DNA of 64,000 bases from Curtobacterium sp. VKM Ac-2865 (GTDB taxonomy: Bacteria > Actinomycetota > Actinomycetes > Actinomycetales > Microbacteriaceae). The notes beneath the pieces were generated by a model. It saw nothing but the letters and a program-made list of their open reading frames with translations. It was not told where the DNA came from and did no database searches. The position numbers and the translations under genes were made by a program. Where the stretch lies: contig NZ_JADKRZ010000001.1 of NCBI RefSeq assembly GCF_015350905.1, positions 124,001 to 188,000 of the forward strand. The letters run 5' to 3'. This document shows, in pieces, positions 10,203 to 18,640 of this stretch (positions within the stretch are counted from its first letter, which is position 1; every line of letters starts with the position of its first letter).

Positions 10203-10441
10203 GCGGCTGCGACTGCTCCAAGGCCAAGGCGGAGCTCGAGGAGTTCCTGCACGACGAGCTGCGGCACGAGGACGCCGCGGACATCCGCGAGCACATGGAC
10301 GACTGCGTGGACTGCCAGACCGAGCACCGTGTCGGCGTGGTCCTGATGGAGACCGTCAAGCGTGCCTGCCGGGAGACCGCGCCGGACCAGCTGCGGAGCG
10401 AGATCCTGACCCGCATCCGCGAGGAGCAGTCGACGCACTGA
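10199..10441 (+). CDS. Zinc-binding anti-sigma factor (RsrA/RshA-like, ZAS family)
   Basis: This 80-residue cytoplasmic protein carries the ZAS motif H-x3-C-x2-C at His32, Cys36 and Cys39. Cys4 and Cys6 near the N-terminus could supply the fourth zinc ligand. In RsrA, oxidation of these cysteines releases zinc and frees the sigma factor, so this is most likely a redox switch for the gene just upstream. It overlaps that gene by four bases. The C-terminal part ([17 protein letters not shown]) resembles the helix that contacts the sigma factor. Two CXC cysteines at the N-terminus instead of one are slightly unusual. Confidence 0.9.
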   Translation: MSGCDCSKAKAELEEFLHDELRHEDAADIREHMDDCVDCQTEHRVGVVLMETVKRACRETAPDQLRSEILTRIREEQSTH

Positions 10442-10482
10442 CGTCGTCCGGCGGAGTCGCGCACGTCCCGCGTCGGGTCCGC

Positions 10483-11901
10483 TCAGCGTCCGGCTGCGTA
10501 CTCGGCCGCGACCGTTGCCGGGTCGAGCACCTGGTCGTGGACGCGGACCGTGTCGACGTCGCCGGTGAACGCCCAGGCGCCGCTGCCTCCCCACCCGCTG
10601 AGTGACTGGCGTCCGACGCGCCAGAACCCGCTGTACTGGCGCAGGCTCCTGGCATCGGTGCGGCTGCCCTGGCACTCGCCGTCGAGGTACAGCACCATCG
10701 ACCCCGGCGTGAAGGTGGCGACGGCGTGGTGCCACTGCCCGTCGTCCACACGGGTGGGTGCGACGACCATGAACTTGAACTGCGAGCCGGACTCCTCGGT
10801 GCCGAAGCGCAGGCGTCCGTCTGCGTCGACGAAGAGGTGTCGATCGCGGTAGACCGAGGACAGGTTCTGATCCGACCCGAAGCCGAACACCCGCCCCCCG
10901 GCGACCTCGGTGCGGAACCACGCCGAGATCGTGAACACGTTCGGGGCGGCGACCGCCGTGTCCGTGACCGCGTAGCCCTCGGAGCCGTCGGCGGTGAGGT
11001 GGACGGACGGGTTCGCTGCGCAGTCGCCGTCGATCCGCGACGCACCGACGTTGGCGAAGAAGCCGTCCGCGCCGTGTCCGCTGACGTCAGCGACCCGCGC
11101 ACCGTTCTTCTCCGCGAAGTCCCACGCGAGCACGGCACCGGCTGGGTCGTGGTGGAAGCACCCGAACTCGGTGGACCCGAGCGCCGCCGCGGTCGTGGTC
11201 GTGCCGGAGAACGACGCGCCCGAGAACGCGGTGGTCACCCCGACCAGCACCACGAGGGCTCCGGCGACGAGGGGGACCGCTGCCGAGCGGGGTGCGTGAC
11301 CAGGGGTGCCCGGCCGCAGCGGCGTGGTGCGGAGGTCCCAGCGCGGGGCACCGCACCGTCGGCACGGCTCACCGTCGAGGATCGGTCGGTCGAGGCGGGC
11401 GAGCAGCAGCAACGCGGCGGCTGCGAGCCCGACGGCGATCAGGTCCGCCCACGCCTGTTCGCCGACCCACACCCGCGGCAGCCCGACGAACGGGAACCGC
11501 AGGACCCCGATGCCGAGCACCGCGTCGGGTGCCACCGCCGTCCGGTCGGCGGCCGGGTTGGCGTCGCCGCGGAGTCGGAGGGAGCCGTCCTGTTCCACGC
11601 GGTGCAGCCGGTGCAGGCGGAGCCGGTCGTCGTGGTCGGGGTCCTCGACGAGCAGGACACGACCCGGTGTGACGGCGTCCGGCCCGGTCGGCATCGCCGC
11701 GACGACGTCGCCCGTCCGGATCGCGGGGGCCATCGAGTCCGACACGACCGTCGTCACGTGCCAGCCGAGGAACACGGGGAGCGTGGACCACAGGGCGAGC
11801 AGCAGGACCGACCACAGCACGGTCCTGGCCGTGACCGCGAGGAGCAGCCGCGGGACGTCACCCACGCACCGGCGGTGCCAGGTGGTGATGGTGGTCGACA
11901 T
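10483..11901 (-). CDS. SipW-type signal peptidase I fused to a LamG-like domain
   Basis: The 472-residue protein joins two parts. Residues 1 to about 170 are a membrane signal peptidase I: a first helix at about 20-45, the catalytic Ser in SDSM (Ser56), a catalytic His in RLHRLHRV where eubacterial enzymes have Lys (the SipW/archaeal type), GDAN, and a second helix. A third helix at about 200-222 leads to an extracellular LamG/concanavalin-like jelly roll, from about 245 to the end. That part contains ISAWFRTE, WHHAVATFTPGS, MVLYLDG and the final VHDQVLDPATVAAEY. The gene lies 61 bases after a secreted protein whose signal is of the SipW type, its likely substrate. The fusion is unusual; the LamG part may bind glycans at the wall. 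Confidence 0.85.
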   Translation of the reverse strand: MSTTITTWHRRCVGDVPRLLLAVTARTVLWSVLLLALWSTLPVFLGWHVTTVVSDSMAPAIRTGDVVAAMPTGPDAVTPGRVLLVEDPDHDDRLRLHRLHRVEQDGSLRLRGDANPAADRTAVAPDAVLGIGVLRFPFVGLPRVWVGEQAWADLIAVGLAAAALLLLARLDRPILDGEPCRRCGAPRWDLRTTPLRPGTPGHAPRSAAVPLVAGALVVLVGVTTAFSGASFSGTTTTAAALGSTEFGCFHHDPAGAVLAWDFAEKNGARVADVSGHGADGFFANVGASRIDGDCAANPSVHLTADGSEGYAVTDTAVAAPNVFTISAWFRTEVAGGRVFGFGSDQNLSSVYRDRHLFVDADGRLRFGTEESGSQFKFMVVAPTRVDDGQWHHAVATFTPGSMVLYLDGECQGSRTDARSLRQYSGFWRVGRQSLSGWGGSGAWAFTGDVDTVRVHDQVLDPATVAAEYAAGR

Positions 11902-11962
11902 CGGCTGCTCCTCGTGCTCGGGCTCGGACGGGTGGGACAGGTCGGACGGGTCGGTCAGCGCG

Positions 11963-12547
11963 TCAGGACGCCGTCTGGGCTTCCCAGACGAACGTCGTGC
12001 CGGCCTCGGAGGACTGCGCGGTGTTCGGGGTGTCCTCCGCGAGGTCGTAGACGAACCGGTAGGTGGTGCTCGCGGTGCCCGTGGCAGGCGCCCAGTCGTC
12101 GAGCCCCTCGCCGTAGGAGTCGAGGTCCATCAGGCCGGCAAGCGTGCCGTCGTGCACCGTGGACGTCGCGGTGAACGTGCTGCAGTCCCCGGCCGTGCCG
12201 AGCGACCCACGCTCGACCGTCATGTTGACGTGCTGCGCGAGGGTGTCCTCGTCCGTCTGGGCGGCGGTGTAGAGCTTGACGGTCGTGGGGTTCGTCGTGG
12301 TGGCCGTGACGGTGATGCAGTTCGAGCCGGTGGACCCGGGGACGAGGTCCTCGGCGTCGAACAGCGCGACACCCTCGTCGTTGTCCGTCAGCGCCACGGC
12401 ACCGGTCCGCCAGCTGTTGCCGGCGTTGTCGGTGGAGGCGGAGAACGCGGCGTACGACGCGGTGGCGATGAGCGCGCCGCTCGCGACGACGGCGAGGGGG
12501 AGTGCGATCCAGGCGGCGGTGCGACCGTGGCGGGAGGAGATGTGCAT
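11963..12547 (-). CDS. Small secreted protein with SipW-dependent-type signal (TasA/camelysin-like)
   Basis: The 194-residue protein begins with a basic start, a hydrophobic segment (IALPLAVVASGALIATASYA) and then AFSASTDNAGNSWRTGAVAL. That run is the typical border of SipW-dependent signals, where the mature protein begins near AFS or after ASTDN. The mature part is rich in Thr, Asp and Ala and looks all-beta, with only two cysteines (SNCITV and GDCSTF). TasA, camelysin and related surface fibre proteins share this design, but sequence identity outside the signal cannot be judged here. It precedes the fused signal peptidase by 61 bases on the same strand, so they are probably one operon. A likely role is a surface fibre or adhesin. 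Confidence 0.72.
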   Translation of the reverse strand: MHISSRHGRTAAWIALPLAVVASGALIATASYAAFSASTDNAGNSWRTGAVALTDNDEGVALFDAEDLVPGSTGSNCITVTATTTNPTTVKLYTAAQTDEDTLAQHVNMTVERGSLGTAGDCSTFTATSTVHDGTLAGLMDLDSYGEGLDDWAPATGTASTTYRFVYDLAEDTPNTAQSSEAGTTFVWEAQTAS

Positions 12548-12602
12548 GGCTGTCCTGTCGGTGAGGTCACCCGGGTTGGTGACATACCAGCAGCGTATAT
12601 GA

Positions 12603-12633
12603 ATATCAGTTGCGATGGAACCCTCGTCGCAAC
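12603..12633 (-). promoter_or_regulatory. Candidate promoter with dyad before the TasA-like gene
   Basis: On the minus strand TTGCGA, 18 bases, then TGATAT makes a plausible -35/-10 pair in an unusually AT-rich patch. GTTGCGA-N11-TCGCAAC at 12609-12633 is an inverted repeat covering the -35 region and could be an operator. The leader to the ATG is about 50 bases, with AGGAC before the start. Confidence 0.4.
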
Positions 12634-12650
12634 ACGATCCACGGCCCGGG

Positions 12651-12656
12651 TAGGGT
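12651..12656 (+). promoter_or_regulatory. -10 box of leaderless GNAT gene
   Basis: TAGGGT ends seven bases before the ATG at 12664. No Shine-Dalgarno lies between. Confidence 0.45.
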
Positions 12657-12663
12657 CACGGAC

Positions 12664-13104
12664 ATGAGCCTCTCCGTCGAGTCGATCACCAGCTGGTCCG
12701 ACCCGGACGTCGACGACGTCACCACCCTCGTCCGCCTCCTCGGGCACGACGCCGACCCCGTGGGCATGCGGGAACGCCTGGAGCGGCTCACGCCCGAGGC
12801 CGGCCACCGGACGTGGATCGTCCGGGACGACGCCGGCCGGGCCGTCGCCGTCGCGGGAGCGCAGGTCACGTGGGCGTACGCCTCGGACGAGCCGACGGCG
12901 CAGCTGCTCCTGCTGGTGGTCGACCCGTCAGCCAGGAGGCTCGGCACCGGTTCCCTGCTCATCGGCACCTTCGAGACGTGGGCCGCCGAACAGGGCGCGC
13001 GACGGCTGTCCGCCGTCAGCGCGGCCGCCACCGACAGCGCGCACCGGTTCTACCAGAAGCGCGGGTACCACGACTCCGGGGTGCGGTACACGCGCATCGT
13101 GTGA
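12664..13104 (+). CDS. GNAT-family N-acetyltransferase
   Basis: This 146-residue protein has the GNAT fold. Beta strands precede LLLLVVDPSARRLGTGSLLI, which is the acetyl-CoA loop (RxxGxG/A form, here RRLGTG). Then come a helix, ATDSAHRFYQKRGYHDSG and a final strand. The HRFYQKRGY phrase is the usual motif B. The family moves an acetyl group from acetyl-CoA to an amine; the acceptor cannot be told. The gene is monocistronic between the divergent TasA-like gene and the convergent kgd, with a long hairpin at its end. Confidence 0.85.
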   Translation: MSLSVESITSWSDPDVDDVTTLVRLLGHDADPVGMRERLERLTPEAGHRTWIVRDDAGRAVAVAGAQVTWAYASDEPTAQLLLLVVDPSARRLGTGSLLIGTFETWAAEQGARRLSAVSAAATDSAHRFYQKRGYHDSGVRYTRIV

Positions 13105-13144
13105 CGGGTACTGCGCCGGGCCCGGCGCAGCACCACGAGCTTCG

Positions 13145-13202
13145 CGCCCCGCAACGAACAACGCGCCCCGACACATCGGGGCGCGTCGTTCGTGACGGGG
13201 CG
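13145..13202. terminator. Long bidirectional hairpin between GNAT gene and kgd
   Basis: The inner stem ACGCGCCCCG/CGGGGCGCGT has a six-base loop at 13161-13186. It is extended by ACGAAC/GTTCGT and CGCCCCG/CGGGGCG arms. It sits between two convergent genes, 7 bases beyond the kgd stop and 40 beyond the GNAT stop. Confidence 0.7.
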
Positions 13203-13209
13203 CGGTCGG

Positions 13210-16200
13210 CTAGCCGAGCGCCTTCGTGATGACGTCGGAGGCCTCTTGCGACGAGCGCTTCGACGACCCCGTTGCCGGTGCGGCACTGGCCGGACGGGAC
13301 GCGACCGACAGCGGTCGGCCGTCGAGGTGCGGCGAGAGGTTCATGCACACGAACGGCCAGGCGCCCTGGTTCTCGGGTTCTTCCTGGGCCCACACGACCT
13401 CGGCGTCCGGGTAGCCCGCCAGGACCTCGAGCAGGCGCTCGAGGGGGAGCGGTGCGAGCTGCTCGAGGCGGACGAGGGCGACGTCGGTGATCCCGCGCTT
13501 GTCGGCCTCGGCGCGCAGGTCGTGGTGGACCTTGCCCGAGTGCAGCACGACGCGGCGCACGGCACTGCGGTCGGTGATCGCGGCGTCGTCGATGACCTCC
13601 TCGAAGGTGCCGCTCGTGAAGGCGTCGACCGGGCTCGTCGCCTGACGGAGTCGGAGCATCGCCTTCGGGCTGAACACCACGAGTGGCTTCTGCGGGCGCT
13701 GCCACGCCTGACGACGCAGCAGGTGGAAGTACGACGCCGGGGTCGACGGACGCGCCACCACCATGTTGTCCTGGGCGCACAGCTGCAGGTAGCGCTCGAT
13801 GCGGGCCGACGAGTGGTCGGGTCCCTGGCCCTCGTAGCCGTGCGGCAGCAGCAGCACCAGGCCGGAGCGCTGGCCCCACTTCTGCTCGGCGGAGGAGATG
13901 AACTCGTCGATGACCGTCTGGGCGCCGTTGGCGAAGTCGCCGAACTGCGCCTCCCAGAGCACGAGGGCGTCCGGCCGCTCCACCGAGTAGCCGTACTCGA
14001 ACGCCATCGCCGCGTACTCGCTGAGGAGCGTGTCGTAGATGTAGAAGCGGGCCTGGTCCTCGGTCAGGTTCGACAGGGGCAACCACTCCTGGCCGTTGGC
14101 CCGGTCGTGGAACACCGCCTGGCGCTGCACGAAGGTGCCACGGCGGGCGTCCTGCCCGGCGAGCCGGACGGGCTTGCCCTCGGTCAGCAGCGAGCCGATC
14201 GCCATCAGCTCGGCCATCGCCCAGTCGACGCCGCCCTTGCGGGTCATCTCGGTGCGCTTCGTGAGCAGGGCCTGCAGCTTCGGGTGGACCTGGAAGCCGG
14301 CGGGCGGGTTGCCGTGGGCGTCGCCGATGAGCTCGACGAGATCCTGCGAGATCGCGGTGTCGCGGGCCTCGTGCTCGGAGTCGTCGCGCTGCGCTGCCGG
14401 TCGTTCGAGCCCCTGCACGGCGCCGTCGTCGTCGACCTCGATCACCGGGATCGTGCCGGTCTGGGCCTCGTGCGTCTCCGCGAAGGCCCGCTCGAGGCGG
14501 TCCTGGAAGTCGCGGTGGGCCTCGTCGTACTCCTCTTGCGTGATGTCGCCGCGGCCGACCAGGGCCTCGGTGAACAGCGTGCGGACGGAGCGCTTGGCCT
14601 CGATGAGGTTGTACATGAGCGGCTGCGTCATCGAGGGGTCGTCGCCCTCGTTGTGGCCGCGGCGGCGGTAGCAGACGAGATCGATGACGACGTCGCGGTG
14701 GAACTCCTCGCGGTACGCGAACGCCAGGTCGGCGACGCGGGCGACGGACTCGGGGTCGTCGCCGTTCACGTGGAAGACCGGCGCCTGGATCGTCTTGGCG
14801 ACGTCGGTGGAGTACACCGAGGTGCGCGCCTGGTCCGGCGGGGTGGTGAACCCGACCTGGTTGTTGATGACCAGGTGCACGGTGCCGCCGGTGCGGTACC
14901 CGCGGAGCTGGGACATCTGCAGCGTCTCGACGACCACGCCCTGGCCCGCCATCGCCGCGTCGCCGTGGACGAGCACGGGGAGCACGCCGTAGACCCCGGC
15001 GGGGCCGCGGTCCTGCTTGGCACGGACGATGCCCTCGAGCACGCCGTCGACGGCCTCGAGGTGAGACGGGTTCGCGGCGATCGTGACGGGGATCGTGGTG
15101 CCGTCCGATGCGCGGAAGACGCCCTCGGTGCCGACGTGGTACTTCACGTCGCCGGAGCCCTGGCCCTGCACGGAGCCCGGGAGCGTGGTGCCCTCGAACT
15201 CGCGGAAGATCTGGCCGTAGGTCTTGCCGGCGATGTTCGTCAGCACGTTGAGGCGACCGCGGTGCGCCATGCCGATCGCGACCTCGTCGAGCCCGGCGAT
15301 CGCCGCGTGCTGGATGAGGGTGTCGAGGAAGGCGATGGTGGACTCGCCGCCCTCGAGCGAGAACCGCTTCTGGCCGACGTACTTGGTCTGCAGGAAGGTC
15401 TCGAAGGCCTCGGCCTCGTTGAGCTTGCCGAGGACGCGGAGCTGCTCCTCCTTCGAGGGCTTGCTGTAGGGGACCTCGATGCGGGACTGGACCCAGCGGC
15501 GCTGCTCCGGGTCCTGGATGTGCATGTACTCGATGCCCACCGTGCGGCAGTAGGCGTCACGGAGCACACCGAGGACGTCGCGGAGCGGGGCGTTCGTCGT
15601 GCCGGCGAGCCCGCCGGTGACGAACTCGCGGTCGAGGTCCCAGAACGTCAGCCCGTGGCTCTCGATCTCGAGGTCGGGGTGCGTGCGCTGCCGGTACTCG
15701 AGCGGGTCGATGTCGGCCATCAGGTGACCGCGGACCCGGTAGCTGTTGATGAGCTCCAGCACGCGGGCCGTCTTGTTGACACGGTGCGCGAGGTCGACGT
15801 TGATGTCGTTCGCCCACTGGATCGGCTTGTACGGGATCCGGAGCGCCGAGAAGATGCCCTCGTAGAAGCCGTGCTCGCCGATGAGCCGCTCGTGCACCCG
15901 CTTGAGGTACTCGCCCGACCCGGCGCCCTGGATGACGCGGTGGTCGTAGGTGCTGGTCAGGGTGATGGTCTTGCCGATGCCGAGCTCGACGAGGGTCTTG
16001 GCGGCCGAGCCCTGGAACTGCGCCGGGTACTCGAGCGCGCCGGCGCCGATGATCGACCCCTGGCCCTTGGTCAGGCGGGGGACCGAGTGCACGGTGCCGA
16101 TGCCGCCCGGGTTCGTCAGGGAGATCGTCGTGCCCTGGAAGTCCGCCGGCGTGAGCTTGTTGTCACGGGCCCGCTTGACGAGGTCCTCGTACGCGGAGAG

Positions 16201-16938
16201 GAACTGGCCGAACGTCAGCGACTCGGCACGCTTGATGCTCGGGACGAGGAGGGAGCGGGTGCCGTCCTTCTTCGGGACGTCGATCGCGATGCCGAGGCCC
16301 ACGTGCGCGGGCTGCACCACGAAGGGCTTGCCGTCGCGGTCCTCGTAGAAGACGTTCTGGCTCGGGGTGTCCTTGAGCGCCTGCACCATGGCCCAGCCGA
16401 TGAGGTGCGTGAAGGAGATCTTGCCGCCGCGGGCCCGGCGCAGGTGGTTGTTGATGACGATGCGGTTGTCGATCATCAGCTTCGCGGGGATGGTCCGCAC
16501 GCTGGTCGCCGTGGGGACGGTCAACGAGGCGTCCATGTTCGACGCCAGGGTCTTCGCCATGCCACGGAGCGGGGTGGCCACGTCCTCGTGGGTCTCGTCG
16601 TGCTCGTCGGTCTGGTCGTTCGCCTCGGCCGGGATCGGCTGCGGCGACGGCTGCTTCGAGGTTGTGCGGGCCTGGATCTGTCCGCCCTTGCCCTCGGCCG
16701 GAGCAGGAGCAGGCGCTGCGGGAGCAGGCGCCGAGGCGGCCGCAGGAGCCGGAGCTGCGGGAGCCGCGGCACCAGCGGCGCCCTTGCCGCTCTGGTGGTA
16801 GCTCTCGAGGACCGGCCACCACGACTTGTCGACGGAGTCCTTGTCGGCGAGGAACTGCTCGTAGAGCTCGTCCACCAGCCACTCGTTCGCGCCGAATTCG
16901 CCCGCGGTCTCGTCAGTTCCGGTCAGATGGCTCGACAC
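13210..16938 (-). CDS. kgd: Multifunctional 2-oxoglutarate decarboxylase/dehydrogenase E1-E2 fusion
   Basis: Kgd is the actinobacterial form of the 2-oxoglutarate dehydrogenase E1 component, fused to a succinyltransferase (E2-like) domain; it works in the TCA cycle. The 1242 residues run in this order. A short helical N-terminus (NEWLVDELYEQFLADKDSVD) comes first, then an Ala/Pro-rich linker. Next is the acyltransferase domain (LMIDNRIVINNHLRRARGGK to DHRVIQGAGSGEYL), and then the thiamine-diphosphate E1 domain with MAHRGRLNVL, VHGDAAMAGQGV and NNQVGFTT. The C-terminal half of the E1 part ends near VTKALG. The start is a GTG reading SSHLTGTDE, consistent with family length (about 1210-1260). 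Regulation by GarA/OdhI-type FHA proteins is known in the family but not visible here. Confidence 0.94.
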   Translation of the reverse strand: MSSHLTGTDETAGEFGANEWLVDELYEQFLADKDSVDKSWWPVLESYHQSGKGAAGAAAPAAPAPAAASAPAPAAPAPAPAEGKGGQIQARTTSKQPSPQPIPAEANDQTDEHDETHEDVATPLRGMAKTLASNMDASLTVPTATSVRTIPAKLMIDNRIVINNHLRRARGGKISFTHLIGWAMVQALKDTPSQNVFYEDRDGKPFVVQPAHVGLGIAIDVPKKDGTRSLLVPSIKRAESLTFGQFLSAYEDLVKRARDNKLTPADFQGTTISLTNPGGIGTVHSVPRLTKGQGSIIGAGALEYPAQFQGSAAKTLVELGIGKTITLTSTYDHRVIQGAGSGEYLKRVHERLIGEHGFYEGIFSALRIPYKPIQWANDINVDLAHRVNKTARVLELINSYRVRGHLMADIDPLEYRQRTHPDLEIESHGLTFWDLDREFVTGGLAGTTNAPLRDVLGVLRDAYCRTVGIEYMHIQDPEQRRWVQSRIEVPYSKPSKEEQLRVLGKLNEAEAFETFLQTKYVGQKRFSLEGGESTIAFLDTLIQHAAIAGLDEVAIGMAHRGRLNVLTNIAGKTYGQIFREFEGTTLPGSVQGQGSGDVKYHVGTEGVFRASDGTTIPVTIAANPSHLEAVDGVLEGIVRAKQDRGPAGVYGVLPVLVHGDAAMAGQGVVVETLQMSQLRGYRTGGTVHLVINNQVGFTTPPDQARTSVYSTDVAKTIQAPVFHVNGDDPESVARVADLAFAYREEFHRDVVIDLVCYRRRGHNEGDDPSMTQPLMYNLIEAKRSVRTLFTEALVGRGDITQEEYDEAHRDFQDRLERAFAETHEAQTGTIPVIEVDDDGAVQGLERPAAQRDDSEHEARDTAISQDLVELIGDAHGNPPAGFQVHPKLQALLTKRTEMTRKGGVDWAMAELMAIGSLLTEGKPVRLAGQDARRGTFVQRQAVFHDRANGQEWLPLSNLTEDQARFYIYDTLLSEYAAMAFEYGYSVERPDALVLWEAQFGDFANGAQTVIDEFISSAEQKWGQRSGLVLLLPHGYEGQGPDHSSARIERYLQLCAQDNMVVARPSTPASYFHLLRRQAWQRPQKPLVVFSPKAMLRLRQATSPVDAFTSGTFEEVIDDAAITDRSAVRRVVLHSGKVHHDLRAEADKRGITDVALVRLEQLAPLPLERLLEVLAGYPDAEVVWAQEEPENQGAWPFVCMNLSPHLDGRPLSVASRPASAAPATGSSKRSSQEASDVITKALG

Positions 16939-17069
16939 AGCCGATCGCCCACTCTCCGTCGATTGATGCTCGTGTGTGTCGTGCGGCGCAACCCTGCCCC
17001 GCACGACGTCCAGCGTAGCCGTTCCCACATGACCGTCCGGTGTCAGGTCGACGCATGTCGTCGGCGCAG

Positions 17070-17075
17070 TACGGT
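17070..17075 (+). promoter_or_regulatory. -10 box of leaderless guaB1 promoter
   Basis: TACGGT ends seven bases before the ATG at 17083, with no ribosome site between. Confidence 0.45.
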
Positions 17076-17082
17076 GGTCGGC

Positions 17083-18522
17083 ATGAGGTTCTACGAGACC
17101 CGGCCGACGCACGACCTGACCTACTCCGACGTCTTCCTCGTGCCCAGTCGATCGGGTGTCACGAGCCGCTTCGACGTCGACCTCGCGTCGAACGACGGCA
17201 CCGGCACCACCATCCCGATCGTCAGCGCGAACATGAACTCGGTCACGGGTCCGCGCCTCGCCGCCACCCTCGCCCGACGCGGTGGGCTCGGTGTCCTGCC
17301 GCAGGACATGCACCTGCAGGACCTCGACGCCGCGATCCGCTGGGTCAAGGACCAGCCGGTCGACTACGACACCGCGATCGACATGGGCGCCGACACCACG
17401 GTCGCCGAGACCCTCGAACAGCTGCTGCCGGTCGCCGGTCGCGGGGTCGTCGTGCGGGACGGCTCGGGGGAGTACCTCGGCTGCGTCCCCGCGACCCGCC
17501 TCGGCACCGCCGGCCCCGACGCCACGCTCCGCGACCTGCTGCACGGCGCCTCCACGGCCGTCGACGCCGACGACGCCGGCTCCTCGCGCCACGTCTACGA
17601 CGTCCTCACCGCCGCCGACGTCGACTTCGCCCCGGTCATGCGGCACGGGCACGTCGTCGGCACCACCAGCCCGACCAGCGCGATCCGCTCGGACATCTAC
17701 CGCCCGGCCGTCGACGCCTCCGGCAGGCTCCGGGTCGCCGCCGCGATCGGCATCAACGGCGACGTCGCCGCGAAGGCGAAGGCCCTCGCGAGCGCCGGCG
17801 TCGACGTCCTCGTGCTCGACACCGCCCACGGCCACCAGGAGGGCATGCTCCGTGCGCTCCGCGCCGTGTCCGAGCTCCGCCTCGGCATCCCGCTCGTGGC
17901 CGGCAACGTCGTCACCGCCGACGCCGTCGCACACCTCGTCGCAGCCGGCGCCGACATCGTCAAGGTCGGGGTCGGCCCCGGCGCCATGTGCACCACGCGC
18001 ATGATGACTGCGGTCGGCCGTCCACAGTTCTCCGCCGTGCTCGAGACCGCCGCTGCCGCCAGGTCCCTCGGCGCCCACGTCTGGGCCGACGGCGGCGTCC
18101 GGTACCCGCGCGACGTCGCACTCGCCCTCGCGGCCGGTGCCAGCGCCGTGATTATCGGCTCGTGGTTCGCCGGCACGCTCGAGGCCCCTGGCGTCCTGCG
18201 TCGGGACGCCAAGGGCGCCGCGTACAAGGAGAGCTGGGGGATGGCGTCCGCCAAGGCGGTCCGCGAGCGCTTCGAGCGGCTCGACCCGTACGAGCGAGCA
18301 CGCAAGGCGCTCTTCGCCGAGGGGATCTCGTCCTCGACGATCTACCTCGACCCGGAGCGCCCGAGCGTCGAGGACCTGCTCGACATGATCACGACCGGCG
18401 TCCGCAGCTCCGCGACGTACGCCGGCGCGACCAGCCTGGCCGAGTTCTCCGAGCGCGCGCTCGTCGGCATCCAGTCCGCCGCCGGCTACGAAGAGGGCAA
18501 GCCGCTGCCCGTCAGCTGGTAG
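17083..18522 (+). CDS. guaB1: GuaB1-family IMP dehydrogenase/GMP reductase-like protein
   Basis: The 479-residue protein has the IMPDH/GMPR barrel with a pair of CBS domains inserted (about residues 95-210). Typical stretches are LTYSDVFLVPSRSG, IVSANMNSVTG and, at the catalytic loop, GVGPGAMCTTRMMTAVG with the active Cys. VWADGGVRYPRDVALALAAGA and AVIIGSWFAGTLE follow. In mycobacteria the GuaB1 paralogue acts as a GMP reductase in purine salvage, whereas GuaB2 is the IMP dehydrogenase. The MCTTRMMT form here agrees with GuaB1. It converts GMP to IMP with NADPH in the cytoplasm. The gene is divergent from kgd and apparently monocistronic. Confidence 0.88.
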   Translation: MRFYETRPTHDLTYSDVFLVPSRSGVTSRFDVDLASNDGTGTTIPIVSANMNSVTGPRLAATLARRGGLGVLPQDMHLQDLDAAIRWVKDQPVDYDTAIDMGADTTVAETLEQLLPVAGRGVVVRDGSGEYLGCVPATRLGTAGPDATLRDLLHGASTAVDADDAGSSRHVYDVLTAADVDFAPVMRHGHVVGTTSPTSAIRSDIYRPAVDASGRLRVAAAIGINGDVAAKAKALASAGVDVLVLDTAHGHQEGMLRALRAVSELRLGIPLVAGNVVTADAVAHLVAAGADIVKVGVGPGAMCTTRMMTAVGRPQFSAVLETAAAARSLGAHVWADGGVRYPRDVALALAAGASAVIIGSWFAGTLEAPGVLRRDAKGAAYKESWGMASAKAVRERFERLDPYERARKALFAEGISSSTIYLDPERPSVEDLLDMITTGVRSSATYAGATSLAEFSERALVGIQSAAGYEEGKPLPVSW

Positions 18523-18571
18523 CGCCGGACGAGGGCAAGACAGCACCCTCGGCTGGCCCGTCAGCTGGTAG
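18507..18571 (+). repeat. Partial duplication of the 3' end of guaB1
   Basis: The 16 bases GCCCGTCAGCTGGTAG, which contain the guaB1 stop codon, occur at 18507-18522 and again at 18556-18571. GAGGGCAAG also precedes both. The second copy lies just before the type C hairpin, so a short tandem duplication probably occurred at the gene end. Confidence 0.6.
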
Positions 18572-18584
18572 CCGACCACGGACA

Positions 18585-18624
18585 GACGGGAGGCTCCCCA
18601 CCAGCTGGTGGGGAGCCTCCCGTC
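18585..18624. terminator. Perfect type C palindrome after guaB1
   Basis: gacgggaggctccccaccag is followed by its exact reverse complement, again with a CAGCTG centre. It lies between convergent guaB1 and the CNNM-type gene, and so can serve both. Confidence 0.75.
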
Positions 18625-18640
18625 CGTCGTCCTGGTGCGT

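Noticed and set aside
13192..18522. A 1776-codon open frame on the plus strand opposite kgd that runs into guaB1
   Set aside because: The part before 17083 mirrors the kgd codons in the antisense direction, and has Arg/Val/Gly/Asp-rich composition typical of GC-rich shadow frames. Only the guaB1 part is real.
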